In this document: positions 34,383 through 42,663 of the stretch, in pieces
Position numbering within the stretch: position 1 is the first letter of the stretch
Layout of the letters: every line of letters begins with the position of its first letter
Assembly (NCBI RefSeq): GCF_001577305.1
Contig: NZ_CP014518.1
Span: forward strand, 1,178,001-1,242,000
Length of the DNA: 64,000 nt
Source of the DNA: Sinomonas atrocyanea
Lineage (GTDB): Bacteria > Actinomycetota > Actinomycetes > Actinomycetales > Micrococcaceae
Direction of reading: 5' to 3'
The notes under the pieces: generated by a model
Told to the model about the DNA's origin: nothing
The model's database searches: none
What the model saw: the letters and a program-made list of their open reading frames with translations, nothing else
Translations under genes and position numbers: made by a program

Positions 34383-35957
34383 CTACTTGGACCCGAGGAA
34401 GACCGGGTTCGTCAGGGCCGCCATCGGCCCGAGCGGGAGGTCCGGGCCCATCTCGGTGCCGCTGCCCGAGGTGCCGTCCGCCTTGGGGTGGCGGACCTCG
34501 ACGCGGAGGTAGGCGGCCAGCTGCGGCGTCGTGGTCCACGTGACCGTGCCCTGGCCCGAGGCCGGGAGCGTGACCTGCCGCGTCTGGCCCTCGTCGGTGA
34601 TGAAGCGGACCACCCCGTTCGGGACGCCGCCGACGTTCGCCGTCACCGTGACCGGGGCGTCCTGGGGCACGTCGAGCCGCTCGCCGATGCCCGCGGTCTT
34701 CCCGCCGGACTTCACGGTGAGGTCGAGGGTGATGTCCGCCGACTGCGCGATCCAGGATCGGCCGCTGCGGATGCCCTCCAGGATCGCGTCGTGCGAGAGC
34801 GCCGCGGCGTTGACCACGTTGTGCGGCCAGCCGATGACCTGCGGGGAGCTGTGCGCGTCGCTGTTGCCCATGGCCGGCAGCCAGCGGCCGTTGGTCCGCA
34901 CGGAGTGGACGAGCATGGAGTCCCACGTGCTGATCGACATCTCGTCGTCGTGGGTCCAGGGGCCCGTCCAGACCTCGACCGCGTCGGCGTCGTCGTAGCC
35001 GAACTTCCACCGGCACGCGACGTAGGGGCAGTACGGGTGGGCCGGGACCACGAGGCCGCCGCGGGAGTGGATGAGCTGGGCGGCGTCCTCGAAGCCCTTG
35101 TCCCGGGCGCGGTAGCGCCAGTCGATCCAGTCCCCGGGCGGGAGGCCGAGCGCGAGGTAGTGGCCGTTGCGGGTGGTGACCTCTTCGCCGGTGAGGATGA
35201 GGAGGTCGTTGCCGGCCAGCGGGCCCCACACCCCGTGCGAGGCGGGCGTGTTGTGGTCGGTGGAGATCATGAAGTCGAGGCGGGCGGCCCGGGCGCCGGC
35301 GGCCACCTCCTCCGGGGTCCGCTTGCCGTCCGAGTAGACGGTGTGCAGGTGGGCGTCGCCGCGGTACCAGCCCGCGCCCTTGCCGGCCACGGCCTGGGCC
35401 GGGTACTTCGGCTGGAAGGGGGCGCCGTCCGGGCCGTAGTCGAGGGTGACGGTGACCGAGTAGTCGAGCCCGGCCTCGGCGACCTGGTACGGCCCGAGGG
35501 CGATGTTCCAGGTGCCCTTGCCGACCGGTCCGGGCAGGTAGCCGGGCGTGGCCTCGGCGGCGCTGATGAAGAACTCCGTCCGGAAGCCGCCGGACCAGCC
35601 GCGGAAGCCCTTGCCCTGGAGGCGGGTGCCCTGCTCGTCGAAGATGCCGATGTCGCACGAGTTGGAGAGCAGTCCCGGGGCCACCGTGGGCTTGCTGTAC
35701 GTGTAGGAGACGCTGATCCTGTTCACGCCCGCGGGGACCTCCACGGGCAGGTAGACGAAGTCGGCCGCGCCCGGATCCAGGTGGCCGGTGATCGTCTTGG
35801 TCTTCTGCGTTCCGCTGTCCGCGGCCGCGAAGCTCATGGGCGCCAGGGTCAGCGCCGCGCCGGTGAGCGCGGCCGCCAGAAAGCCCCGGCGCGAGGGGGA
35901 GAGGGGGGCAGGGGTGTCGCCGCTGTGGGCCTTGCAGGGGGAAGTCACCCGCGACAT
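34383..35957 (-). CDS. Secreted PHP-domain metallohydrolase, CehA/McbA family
   Basis: The 524-residue protein opens with a twin-arginine signal (SRRGFLAAALTGAALTLAPM, residues 22-45), so export by Tat is likely. A beta-sandwich-like N-terminal part (about 50-190) precedes a PHP domain with metal ligands in GDAHLHTVYSDG, ISTDHNTPASHG, VPAHPYCPYVACRW and GNSDAHSSPQVIG. CehA/McbA members hydrolyse carbamates, but many are uncharacterised phosphoesterases, so a substrate cannot be assigned. It lies 11 bases from the palindromic terminator of the preceding convergent gene. Confidence 0.85.
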   Translation of the reverse strand: MSRVTSPCKAHSGDTPAPLSPSRRGFLAAALTGAALTLAPMSFAAADSGTQKTKTITGHLDPGAADFVYLPVEVPAGVNRISVSYTYSKPTVAPGLLSNSCDIGIFDEQGTRLQGKGFRGWSGGFRTEFFISAAEATPGYLPGPVGKGTWNIALGPYQVAEAGLDYSVTVTLDYGPDGAPFQPKYPAQAVAGKGAGWYRGDAHLHTVYSDGKRTPEEVAAGARAARLDFMISTDHNTPASHGVWGPLAGNDLLILTGEEVTTRNGHYLALGLPPGDWIDWRYRARDKGFEDAAQLIHSRGGLVVPAHPYCPYVACRWKFGYDDADAVEVWTGPWTHDDEMSISTWDSMLVHSVRTNGRWLPAMGNSDAHSSPQVIGWPHNVVNAAALSHDAILEGIRSGRSWIAQSADITLDLTVKSGGKTAGIGERLDVPQDAPVTVTANVGGVPNGVVRFITDEGQTRQVTLPASGQGTVTWTTTPQLAAYLRVEVRHPKADGTSGSGTEMGPDLPLGPMAALTNPVFLGSK

Positions 35958-36034
35958 CGTGGTGGCCGATACTTAACGGTAGGCAACGCGGGGAGGGCCG
36001 GGGCCTGAACACCGTGGGTGGATAGTCTGGCCAC

Positions 36035-37159
36035 ATGAACGCCACGCCCGCGCTGAGTCCGATGCCCCGGACGCTCGAGGTCGAGTCCCTTGAGCGCTTC
36101 GATGCACTCGTGGCCGGCGGTGCGACGGCGATGGCCGGATGGCACGTCCAGTCGGTGGACCTCACACAACGCTCCGGCGCGCTCAAGGCGCTCGATCCCT
36201 CGGGAGCGATGTTCCTCGGCTGCCGGCTCGCCGACGGCATGGAGCAGTCGCTGCGCACCCGCGGCGCCCTGGTCTTCCCGATCCTCCCCGGGGTGCCCTT
36301 CGATCCCTACCGGCCCACCCTCTACACCGGGCCAGAGCTGTATGCCGGCGTCACCGTCCGGCCCTACGAGCAGACGCCGGACGCCCTCATCTATGCCTGG
36401 ACCAAGCGGCAGGGGCGCGCCGGGGTCGAGTCCGCGATCTCGGCAGCCCTCCACGACCACCACATCGGCGAGGCGCTCCAGGAGGCCCTCGACGGCGCGT
36501 TCGCCGGGCGCCGGATCGTGGGCGTCATGGGCGGCCACGTCGCTCCCCGCGGGAGCCGCACCTACGACGACGCCGCGCGCCTCGGGCGAGGGCTCGCGGC
36601 GGCGGGGCTCGTGGTCGCCACCGGGGGAGGGCCGGGGGCGATGGAGGCCGCGAACCTGGGCGCCTACCTCTCGGCCTTCCCGGAGCGGGCGCTCGACGCG
36701 GCGCTGCGGCAGATCGCCGTCGTGCCCCTCTTCCGCCCGTCCGTCAGTGCGTGGGCGCGGGCCGCGCTCGGGGTCCTCGGCGGGTTCCCCGGGGGCGCCG
36801 AGAACCTCGGGGTGCCCACGTGGTTCTACGGGCACGAGCCGCCCAACATGTTCGCGACCCACATCGCCAAGTACTTCGCCAACTCGGTCCGGGAGGCCGT
36901 GCTCCTCGAGAAGTGCACCGGCGGGGTGGTCTTCCTCCCGGGCGCGGCGGGGACGGTGCAGGAGGTGTTCCAGGACGCGTGCGAGAACTACTACGGCGCG
37001 GACGGGACCATCACCCCGATGGTGCTCCTCGGGGTGCGGCACTGGACCGAGGAACTGCCGGCGTGGCCGCTGCTGTCGAGGCTGGCCGAGGGGCGGGGCA
37101 TGGCCGGGCGCGTGCACCTCGTCGACTCGGTGGACGAGGCGGTCGCGGTCCTGCGCTGA
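36035..37159 (+). CDS. LOG-family (Rossmann, lysine decarboxylase-like) protein with N-terminal extension
   Basis: The 374-residue product is longer than most LOG proteins. Residues 1-155 form an unrecognised domain (TAMAGWHVQSVDLTQRSGAL, AMFLGCRLADGMEQSLRTRG). Residues about 165-374 carry the Rossmann core with RIVGVMGGHVAPRGSRTYDD, VVATGGGPGAMEAANLGAYL and FLPGAAGTVQEVFQDACEN. The usual PGGxGTxxE motif reads PGAAGTVQE, one Gly replaced by Ala. LOG enzymes release cytokinin-type nucleobases from nucleoside monophosphates, but this variant's activity is uncertain. Its TGA stop opens the repeat array at 37157-37322. Confidence 0.78.
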   Translation: MNATPALSPMPRTLEVESLERFDALVAGGATAMAGWHVQSVDLTQRSGALKALDPSGAMFLGCRLADGMEQSLRTRGALVFPILPGVPFDPYRPTLYTGPELYAGVTVRPYEQTPDALIYAWTKRQGRAGVESAISAALHDHHIGEALQEALDGAFAGRRIVGVMGGHVAPRGSRTYDDAARLGRGLAAAGLVVATGGGPGAMEAANLGAYLSAFPERALDAALRQIAVVPLFRPSVSAWARAALGVLGGFPGGAENLGVPTWFYGHEPPNMFATHIAKYFANSVREAVLLEKCTGGVVFLPGAAGTVQEVFQDACENYYGADGTITPMVLLGVRHWTEELPAWPLLSRLAEGRGMAGRVHLVDSVDEAVAVLR

Positions 37160-37322
37160 CCCCGCGTTCAACGAGACCTGACCCCGCGTTCAACGAGACC
37201 TGACCCCGCGTTCAACGAGACCTGACCCCGCGTTCAAGGAGACGCGACCCCGCGTCCAGATCAACGGACGCGGGGTCAGGTTTGGGGTGACGCGGGGTCA
37301 GGTTTGGGGTGACGCGGGGTCA
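37157..37322. repeat. 22-bp tandem repeat array, two facing blocks joined by a hairpin
   Basis: The left block has four 22-base units at 37157-37244, each beginning TGACCCCGCGTTCAA (the last slightly altered). The centre is a perfect 12-bp inverted repeat, GACCCCGCGTCC at 37246-37257 and GGACGCGGGGTC at 37266-37277. The right block repeats a different 22-base unit (ACGCGGGGTCAGGTTTGGGG and two more bases) at 37268-37322, which read on the reverse strand also begins TGACCCCGCGT. The stop codons of both flanking genes lie in the terminal units. It probably acts as a bidirectional terminator. Confidence 0.85.
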
Positions 37323-38645
37323 GTCGAGCTCGCGCCGGGTGCCCTCCGCCGTCGACAGGACGGCGACGAGGGCGACGAGCAGGACAGCGACCCAGAACAC
37401 CGCGACCGGCCACAGCGCGCCGCCGGCGGCGAGGATCAGGCCCGTGATGATCATCGGCGTGAAGCCGGCGCCGAGCATGGAGGCCGTGTGGTACGCCACC
37501 GAGGCGCCCGTGTAGCGGTGCCGGGTGGGGAACTGCTCGGCGACGTACGCGGCGATGGGGCCGTAGAGGACGCCCTGGACGAGGCCGTTGCCGATCACGA
37601 TCGCGAGCCCGAAGCCCCAGAGCGTGCCGTTGGTCATCAGCAGGACGGTCGGGTACGCCGCGACGATGCCGAGCAGCGCTCCGAAGGCGAGCACGCGGCG
37701 TCGTCCGAGCCGGTCGGAGAGGCGCGCCGAGATGAAGCACACCACGAGGGTCAGGACCGCCGCGGCGGCCTTGATGTTGAGCACCCCGTTCTTGTCGGCG
37801 CCCGAGGCGACGGCCACCGAGACGCCCCACACGGTCGTCATCGCCTGGCAGACGTAGAAGGCGGTGGTCGCGGCCAGCCCGAGCAGGACGGCGCGCTTGG
37901 AGTGGCGGAGCACCTCGGCGATCGGCACGCGGCGCTTCTCGCTGGCGGTCTCGAGGCGCTGGAAGGCGGGCGTCTCCGAGACCTTGAGCCGGATCACGAG
38001 GCCCACCCCGATCAGGACGGCCGAGAGGAGGAACGGCACCCGCCAGCCCCAGACGAGGAATTGGCTGCCGGAGAGCGCGGCGAAGAGGGAGAGGCCCAGC
38101 GTGCCGAGGATCGCGCCGGCCGGGCCGCCGGCGTTGGCGAAGGAGGCCGCGAAGCCCCGGTGGCGCTTCGGCGCGTGCTCGATGGCCATCAGCGCCGCGC
38201 CGCCCCACTCGCCGCCCACCGCGACGCCCTGGATGAGGCGGAGCACCACGAGCGTAATGGGCGCGGCCATGCCCACCTGCGCGGTGGGCGGCAGCAGGCC
38301 GATGGCGACCGTGCCCGCGCCCATGATCACCATCGACAGGACGAGCACCTTCTTGCGGCCCACGAGGTCGCCGAAGTGGCCGAAGACCAGGCCGCCGAGC
38401 GGCCGCGCCACGTAGCCGACCGCGAGCGTCACGAACGAGGCGAACAGCGCGAAGCCGGGCCCGAGGTTCGCGAAGAACACCTTGTCGAAGACGAGGGAGG
38501 CGGCGGTCGCGTAGAGCATGAAGTCGTAGTACTCGATGGCGCTGCCGATGAAGGACGAGGCCAGGATGCGGCGCATGTCCTTCGTGTTGAGCGTCCCGAT
38601 GGGTGCGGCAGCCTGGGAGGCCGTCGTGGTGCTTTCAGTGGTCAC
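37320..38645 (-). CDS. MFS transporter, metabolite:H+ symporter (MHS) family
   Basis: The 441-residue protein has twelve membrane segments. It has the MHS signature near the N-terminus (SSFIGSAIEYYDFMLYATAA) and GYVARPLGGLVFGHFGDLVG RKK in the loop between helices 2 and 3. VAVGGEWGGAALMAIEHAPKR marks helix 5. Relatives carry shikimate, alpha-ketoglutarate, proline betaine or citrate. The start is a GTG at 38645. The stop TGA is the last unit of the 22-bp array. It is followed downstream by no other gene on this strand, and is preceded by the MBL hydrolase, which may share a transcript. Confidence 0.85.
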   Translation of the reverse strand: MTTESTTTASQAAAPIGTLNTKDMRRILASSFIGSAIEYYDFMLYATAASLVFDKVFFANLGPGFALFASFVTLAVGYVARPLGGLVFGHFGDLVGRKKVLVLSMVIMGAGTVAIGLLPPTAQVGMAAPITLVVLRLIQGVAVGGEWGGAALMAIEHAPKRHRGFAASFANAGGPAGAILGTLGLSLFAALSGSQFLVWGWRVPFLLSAVLIGVGLVIRLKVSETPAFQRLETASEKRRVPIAEVLRHSKRAVLLGLAATTAFYVCQAMTTVWGVSVAVASGADKNGVLNIKAAAAVLTLVVCFISARLSDRLGRRRVLAFGALLGIVAAYPTVLLMTNGTLWGFGLAIVIGNGLVQGVLYGPIAAYVAEQFPTRHRYTGASVAYHTASMLGAGFTPMIITGLILAAGGALWPVAVFWVAVLLVALVAVLSTAEGTRRELD

Positions 38646-38678
38646 GGGGAGTCCTCTTCCGATGATGGGCTGCGGCCG

Positions 38679-39704
38679 TCAGCGCTGGCGGCCAAAGGGA
38701 ATGACGTCCAGATCCCTCGGGAGCACGAAGCGGCCCGAGAAGTGCTCGGCCGCCTCGGCCCACACGCGCTCGGGGGCGTGGCCGGGGACGAGGTGGTGCA
38801 GGGCGAGCGCGGCGGCGCCCGCGGCCTCGGCGGCCTTGGCCGCCTCGCGCACGCTCGTGTGCGACTTGTAGTGGTGGTCGCGGGCCGCGCGGGAGGCCTC
38901 GTCCGTCCGGTCCCCGTAGAGGGACTCGACCCAGTCGAAGTCGATCGCCTCGTGCAGGAGCAGGTCCGTGCCCTGCGCGAGGGCGACGAGGTTGGCGGTG
39001 AAGCAGGTGTCGCCGGAGATCGTCACCGAGCCCTCGGCGGTGTCGAAGCGGAACGCGAAGGCCGGGGCGATGGGCGGGTGCTCGACGAGGATCGCGGTGA
39101 CGGCGACGAGCTCGTCGCGGTAGACCTCGAAGGGGGCCATCTCGGGGGTCGCGTTGGTGTTCGGGTGGTAGCCGATGCCGGCCGGAATCTCGATGTCCTC
39201 GGCATGGAACACGTCCAGGGGGCTCGGCTTGAGCGAGTCGAGGATGCGGTCGTTGAGGTCGGTGGCGTGCGCCGCCATGAGCGCCTCGAACATCTCCCGC
39301 GTCCCCGGGGTGGGGTTGTGCGGGGCGAGCGGGGCAGGAGGCACGACGGCGCGCGGGGACACCGGGGGCAGCTCGCCGCGGTTGCCGGGGCCGATGATGC
39401 GCACGGGGTCCGTGCCCGCCCGGTGCTGGAGGGCGTAGAGGCCGAAGATCCCGATCCCGGCGAGGTCGTAGACGTGGTCGGAGTGCAGGTGCGTGATGAA
39501 CAGCGCCCGCATCCCGGAGAGGTCCAGCCCCGACTGCGCGAGCCGGCGGCCAGCGCCCTGGCCGGCGTCGACGAGGTAGAACGCGTCCCCGACCACCACG
39601 GCGGTGGCGATCCCGGTGCGTTCGCCGGAGTCGGCGGCGGCCCACCAGCGGGGGCCCCCGGCGGTGCCGAGGGTGACGATGCGGGGGGCGAGGCTCGGGG
39701 CCAT
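38679..39704 (-). CDS. MBL-fold metallo-hydrolase (RNase Z/arylsulfatase-like)
   Basis: These 341 residues carry the metallo-beta-lactamase motif FITHLHSDHVYDLAGIG near residue 75. GSVTISGDTCFTANLVALAQ lies near residue 220, and the final His in ALALHHLVPGH near residue 305. These are typical of the two-zinc hydrolases related to RNase Z. A Pro-rich insertion lies at about 115-130. The start ATG at 39704 has AGGAG upstream. It is 33 bases upstream of the MHS transporter on the same strand, so the pair may import and hydrolyse the same compound. It is divergent from a LysR regulator. Confidence 0.82.
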   Translation of the reverse strand: MAPSLAPRIVTLGTAGGPRWWAAADSGERTGIATAVVVGDAFYLVDAGQGAGRRLAQSGLDLSGMRALFITHLHSDHVYDLAGIGIFGLYALQHRAGTDPVRIIGPGNRGELPPVSPRAVVPPAPLAPHNPTPGTREMFEALMAAHATDLNDRILDSLKPSPLDVFHAEDIEIPAGIGYHPNTNATPEMAPFEVYRDELVAVTAILVEHPPIAPAFAFRFDTAEGSVTISGDTCFTANLVALAQGTDLLLHEAIDFDWVESLYGDRTDEASRAARDHHYKSHTSVREAAKAAEAAGAAALALHHLVPGHAPERVWAEAAEHFSGRFVLPRDLDVIPFGRQR

Positions 39705-39767
39705 GGGTACTCCTGGGCTCTGGACGGCGGGGTCTGGGTTCCAGTGTGGCCAGCGCCATAGCTTTTG

Positions 39768-39773
39768 TATAAT
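39768..39773 (+). promoter_or_regulatory. TATAAT -10 element upstream of the LysR gene
   Basis: A consensus TATAAT stands in an AT-rich patch (TTGTATAATCAATCAA) in the otherwise GC-rich divergent region between the MBL and LysR genes, 33 bases before the LysR ATG. No strong -35 is visible. A LysR dimer could bind this AT-rich region, but no clear T-N11-A dyad was confirmed. Confidence 0.5.
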
Positions 39774-39806
39774 CAATCAATCCGTACAGAACGATCAGGA
39801 TTGCTT

Positions 39807-40709
39807 ATGTCTTCGGAATTCACCCTCCGCCAGCTCGAGTACTTCGTCGCGGTGCTCGACGCCGGCTCCGTCACCGAGGCGGCCCGGCGCAGCAGCATCT
39901 CCCAGGCGGCCGCGTCCATGGCGATCGGCCAGCTCGAGCGCGCCCTCGGCGTCGACCTGTTCGTCCGGGCGCGGTCCAAGCGGCTCGTGCCCACAGAGGC
40001 CGGCACGGCGCTCGGCCTGCGGGCGCGGCGGGTGCTCGACGAGGCCGCCGAGATCCCCGCGAGCGTGCGCTCAGGCTGGGAGGAGCTGAGGGGGCGGGTC
40101 CGGCTCGGCTGCATGATCGCGATCAGCCCGCGCCTCATGCCCCGGCTCCTGGCCGAGACGGCGCGCCGGTGGCCGGAGATCGAGGTGGAGTTCGTCGAGG
40201 GCGCCGCCGAGGAGCTCCAGCGCGCCGTCGCCGACGGCGAGCTCGACGCCGCGGTGGTGTACTCGCTGCAGGCGGTGCCCGGGGTGGACTTCGTGACCCT
40301 CGCCGAGTCGCGGCCGCACTTCCAGCTGGCCGAGGGCCACCCGCTCGCGGGGCGTGCGTCGCTGCGCTTCGCCGACCTCGCAGAGTACGACGCGGTCCTC
40401 TTCGACGTCCCCCCGAGCGCCGAACGGGTCCTGGCGATGTTCGAGTCCGCGGGCGTGGCGCCGCGGGTGCGGTGGCGCAGCGTGGTGTCCGAGACGATCC
40501 GCGCGATCGTCGCGAGCGGGCTGGGCTATTCGGTGACCAACGTCTGGGAGGGCGTCGAGGAGCTGTTCCGCTCGAGCGGCGTGGTGCTCGTGCCCGTCGC
40601 GGACCCCACGCCGCACAACGCGGTGGTCGCCGCCGTCCCGCCGGGGCTGCGCCGCCCCCGCCGCGTCGACGCCGTCCTCGGGGCCGCCCGTGAGGTCACC
40701 GGCGGGTAG
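39807..40709 (+). CDS. LysR-family transcriptional regulator
   Basis: The 300-residue protein has the LysR HTH (FTLRQLEYFVAVLDAGSVTE, SISQAAASMAIGQLERALG, RLVPTEAG) and a LysR substrate-binding domain with VRLGCMIAISPRLMPRLLAE and GELDAAVVYSLQAVPGVDF. The ATG at 39807 is preferred over upstream TTG codons because the HTH starts just after it and AGGA precedes it. It is divergent from the MBL hydrolase and MHS transporter and probably activates them. The inducer is unknown. Confidence 0.87.
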   Translation: MSSEFTLRQLEYFVAVLDAGSVTEAARRSSISQAAASMAIGQLERALGVDLFVRARSKRLVPTEAGTALGLRARRVLDEAAEIPASVRSGWEELRGRVRLGCMIAISPRLMPRLLAETARRWPEIEVEFVEGAAEELQRAVADGELDAAVVYSLQAVPGVDFVTLAESRPHFQLAEGHPLAGRASLRFADLAEYDAVLFDVPPSAERVLAMFESAGVAPRVRWRSVVSETIRAIVASGLGYSVTNVWEGVEELFRSSGVVLVPVADPTPHNAVVAAVPPGLRRPRRVDAVLGAAREVTGG

Positions 40710-40792
40710 ACTCAAAGTGATGTGATCCATGTCGCGGCATGCCGTTCCCCATAGGCGGGGACGGCGCCGTGCAGTCCTGGGGAGTCGTGACG

Positions 40793-41545
40793 ATGAAGCC
40801 GGCCGCAGCGCCAACCCTCATCGCCTCGGTGAGCCGAGCGCTCGAGCTGGCCGACGCCGTCGCCCGTTCCTCGCGCCCGGTACCGGCCAAACAGCTCTCC
40901 CGGGCCACCGGGCTGAGCTTGGGGACCACGTACAACCTTCTCCGCACGCTCGTCCATGAGGAGTACCTCGCCCAGGAGCCCGACGGGTTCGTGCTCGGTC
41001 CAGCGCATCCCAGTCAGGCCGGTCTGGGTCCCGGCGCCCTCCTCGCCCGAGCGCGCGCTGCCCTCACTGGCCTTCGCGACCACCTCAACGCGGCCGCCTA
41101 CCTGGGCAGGTACGCGGACGGGGAGATCGAGATCGTGGACATCGTGGACGGGCCCACCGCGCCGCGGGTGGACCTGTGGGTCGGGGTGCAGGAGAGTGCG
41201 CACGCCACCGCGTTCGGCAAGCAGATCCTCGCATCGCTGCCGGGCACGGAGCGCGCAGACTACCTCGCGCGGCACCCGCTCGTGTCCCTGACGCCCTACA
41301 CCGTCCGCACCTCGGGGGAGCTCGAGCGGCGCGCCGTCCTCAGCCCCGGCCTCTCGGTGGACCAGCAGGAGTACGCGCTGGGCAGCAAGTGCCTGGCAGT
41401 GCCGGTGGCCGCCCGCGGCTTCATCGGCTCCCTCGCGGTGTCCCTGCCGATGGCTTCGAGGGCCTCGGCCGAGGATCTCGCCGGCCAGCTCGGCGTCGCC
41501 GCGGAGCGGCTCTCGGTGACCATCGGGACCGAGTTCACCATCTGA
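40793..41545 (+). CDS. IclR-family transcriptional regulator
   Basis: This protein, 250 residues long, has an IclR winged helix (LIASVSRALELADAVARSSR, KQLSRATGLSLGTTYNLLRT) and an IclR effector domain. The effector domain includes LWVGVQESAHATAFGKQILA, VQEYALGSKCLAVPVAARG and IGSLAVSLP. The ATG at 40793 follows GGGGAG by 8 bases; the earlier ATG at 40739 has no supporting site. It lies 95 bases upstream of the E1-alpha gene on the same strand and is likely its regulator, though the two may not share a transcript. Confidence 0.87.
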   Translation: MKPAAAPTLIASVSRALELADAVARSSRPVPAKQLSRATGLSLGTTYNLLRTLVHEEYLAQEPDGFVLGPAHPSQAGLGPGALLARARAALTGLRDHLNAAAYLGRYADGEIEIVDIVDGPTAPRVDLWVGVQESAHATAFGKQILASLPGTERADYLARHPLVSLTPYTVRTSGELERRAVLSPGLSVDQQEYALGSKCLAVPVAARGFIGSLAVSLPMASRASAEDLAGQLGVAAERLSVTIGTEFTI

Positions 41546-41640
41546 AATTCCGCCCATACCCCCTGCCCCCGCGCGCTCCTACGCTCAAGGCATCGGCACA
41601 CCGCGGCAGTGAGGCCGCGGCCGAGCGTGATGGAGGAACC

Positions 41641-42663
41641 ATGACAGTCCAGCATGCCGCCGCCCCTACGGGGCTCGCGGCCACGGAGCGCGTCGAACTG
41701 CTCCGCACCATGATCCTGATCCGTGCCTTCGAGGAGGCCATCCTGCGGGACTACCACGCGGACAAGAAGCCCGCCTGGGACATCGGCGCGGGCCTGATCC
41801 CCGGAGAGATGCACCTCTCCGCCGGGCAGGAGCCGGTCGCTGCCGGGATCTGCGCGCACCTCACCGCGGAGGATGCCGTGACAGCCACCCACCGCCCGCA
41901 CCACCTCGCCATCGCCCACGGCATGGATCTGAACAGGCTCGCTGCCGAGATCTACGGCCGCGAGACGGGGCTCGGCCGCGGCCGCGGCGGGCACATGCAC
42001 CTGTTCGACCCCGACACCCACTTCTCCTGCTCAGGGATCATCGCGGAGGGGTACCCGCCAGCGCTCGGGCAGGCGTTTGCGTTCCAGCGGCGCGGGACCG
42101 ACCGGATCGCGGTCGCCGTGACGGGCGAGGGTGCGGCGAACCAGGGGGCGTTCCACGAGTCCCTCAACCTCGCGGCCCTGTGGAAGCTGCCGGTGGTCTT
42201 CGTCGTCGAGGACAACGACTGGGCGATCTCCGTCCCGCGCGCCTCCTCCACCTCGGTGCCCAGCAACGCGGACCGTGCGGCCGGCTACGGGATCCCGGGC
42301 GCGCGCGTGGAGGGCAACGACGTCGAGGCCATCCACGCCGCTGCCGGCGACGCCGTGGCGCGGGCGCGCGCGGGCGAGGGGCCGAGCCTGCTCGAGGTCC
42401 ACACCCTGCGTCTGTGGGGTCACTTCGAGGGCGACGCGCAGGGGTACCGGCCTGAGCTTGCCGAGGTGCCCGAGCGCGATCCCATCCCCGCCTACGAGCA
42501 GGCGCTGACGGCCGAGGGCGTGCTGACCGCCGGCCGTGCCGACCAATTCCGGGCCGAGGCGGGACAGCGGGTTGGGGCAGCGCTCGAGTTCGCCAAGTCC
42601 TCGCCCACCCCCAGCCCGGAGGAAGCCCTCCGCTACGTCTTCACGGAAGGAGCCCCACGATGA
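41641..42663 (+). CDS. 2-oxo-acid/acetoin dehydrogenase E1 component, alpha subunit
   Basis: The 340-residue protein has the ThDP motif AVTGEGAANQGAFHESLNLA ending in VVEDN near residues 159-190. Conserved blocks EMHLSAGQEPVAAGICAHL, TATHRPHHLAIAHG and GRGRGGHMHLFD are of E1-alpha/AcoA type. Acetoin dehydrogenase is a good guess because of the GxHMHLFD and RPHHxxxA-type blocks, but branched-chain and pyruvate dehydrogenases are close. AGGAACC precedes the ATG, and its stop overlaps the next gene's ATG (ATGA). It decarboxylates a 2-oxo acid or acetoin, passing the acyl group to a lipoyl domain. Confidence 0.88.
   Translation: MTVQHAAAPTGLAATERVELLRTMILIRAFEEAILRDYHADKKPAWDIGAGLIPGEMHLSAGQEPVAAGICAHLTAEDAVTATHRPHHLAIAHGMDLNRLAAEIYGRETGLGRGRGGHMHLFDPDTHFSCSGIIAEGYPPALGQAFAFQRRGTDRIAVAVTGEGAANQGAFHESLNLAALWKLPVVFVVEDNDWAISVPRASSTSVPSNADRAAGYGIPGARVEGNDVEAIHAAAGDAVARARAGEGPSLLEVHTLRLWGHFEGDAQGYRPELAEVPERDPIPAYEQALTAEGVLTAGRADQFRAEAGQRVGAALEFAKSSPTPSPEEALRYVFTEGAPR

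Noticed and set aside
37157..37322. Possible CRISPR array
   Set aside because: Units are 22 bases without unique spacers; they are direct tandem copies with a central palindrome, and no cas gene is near.
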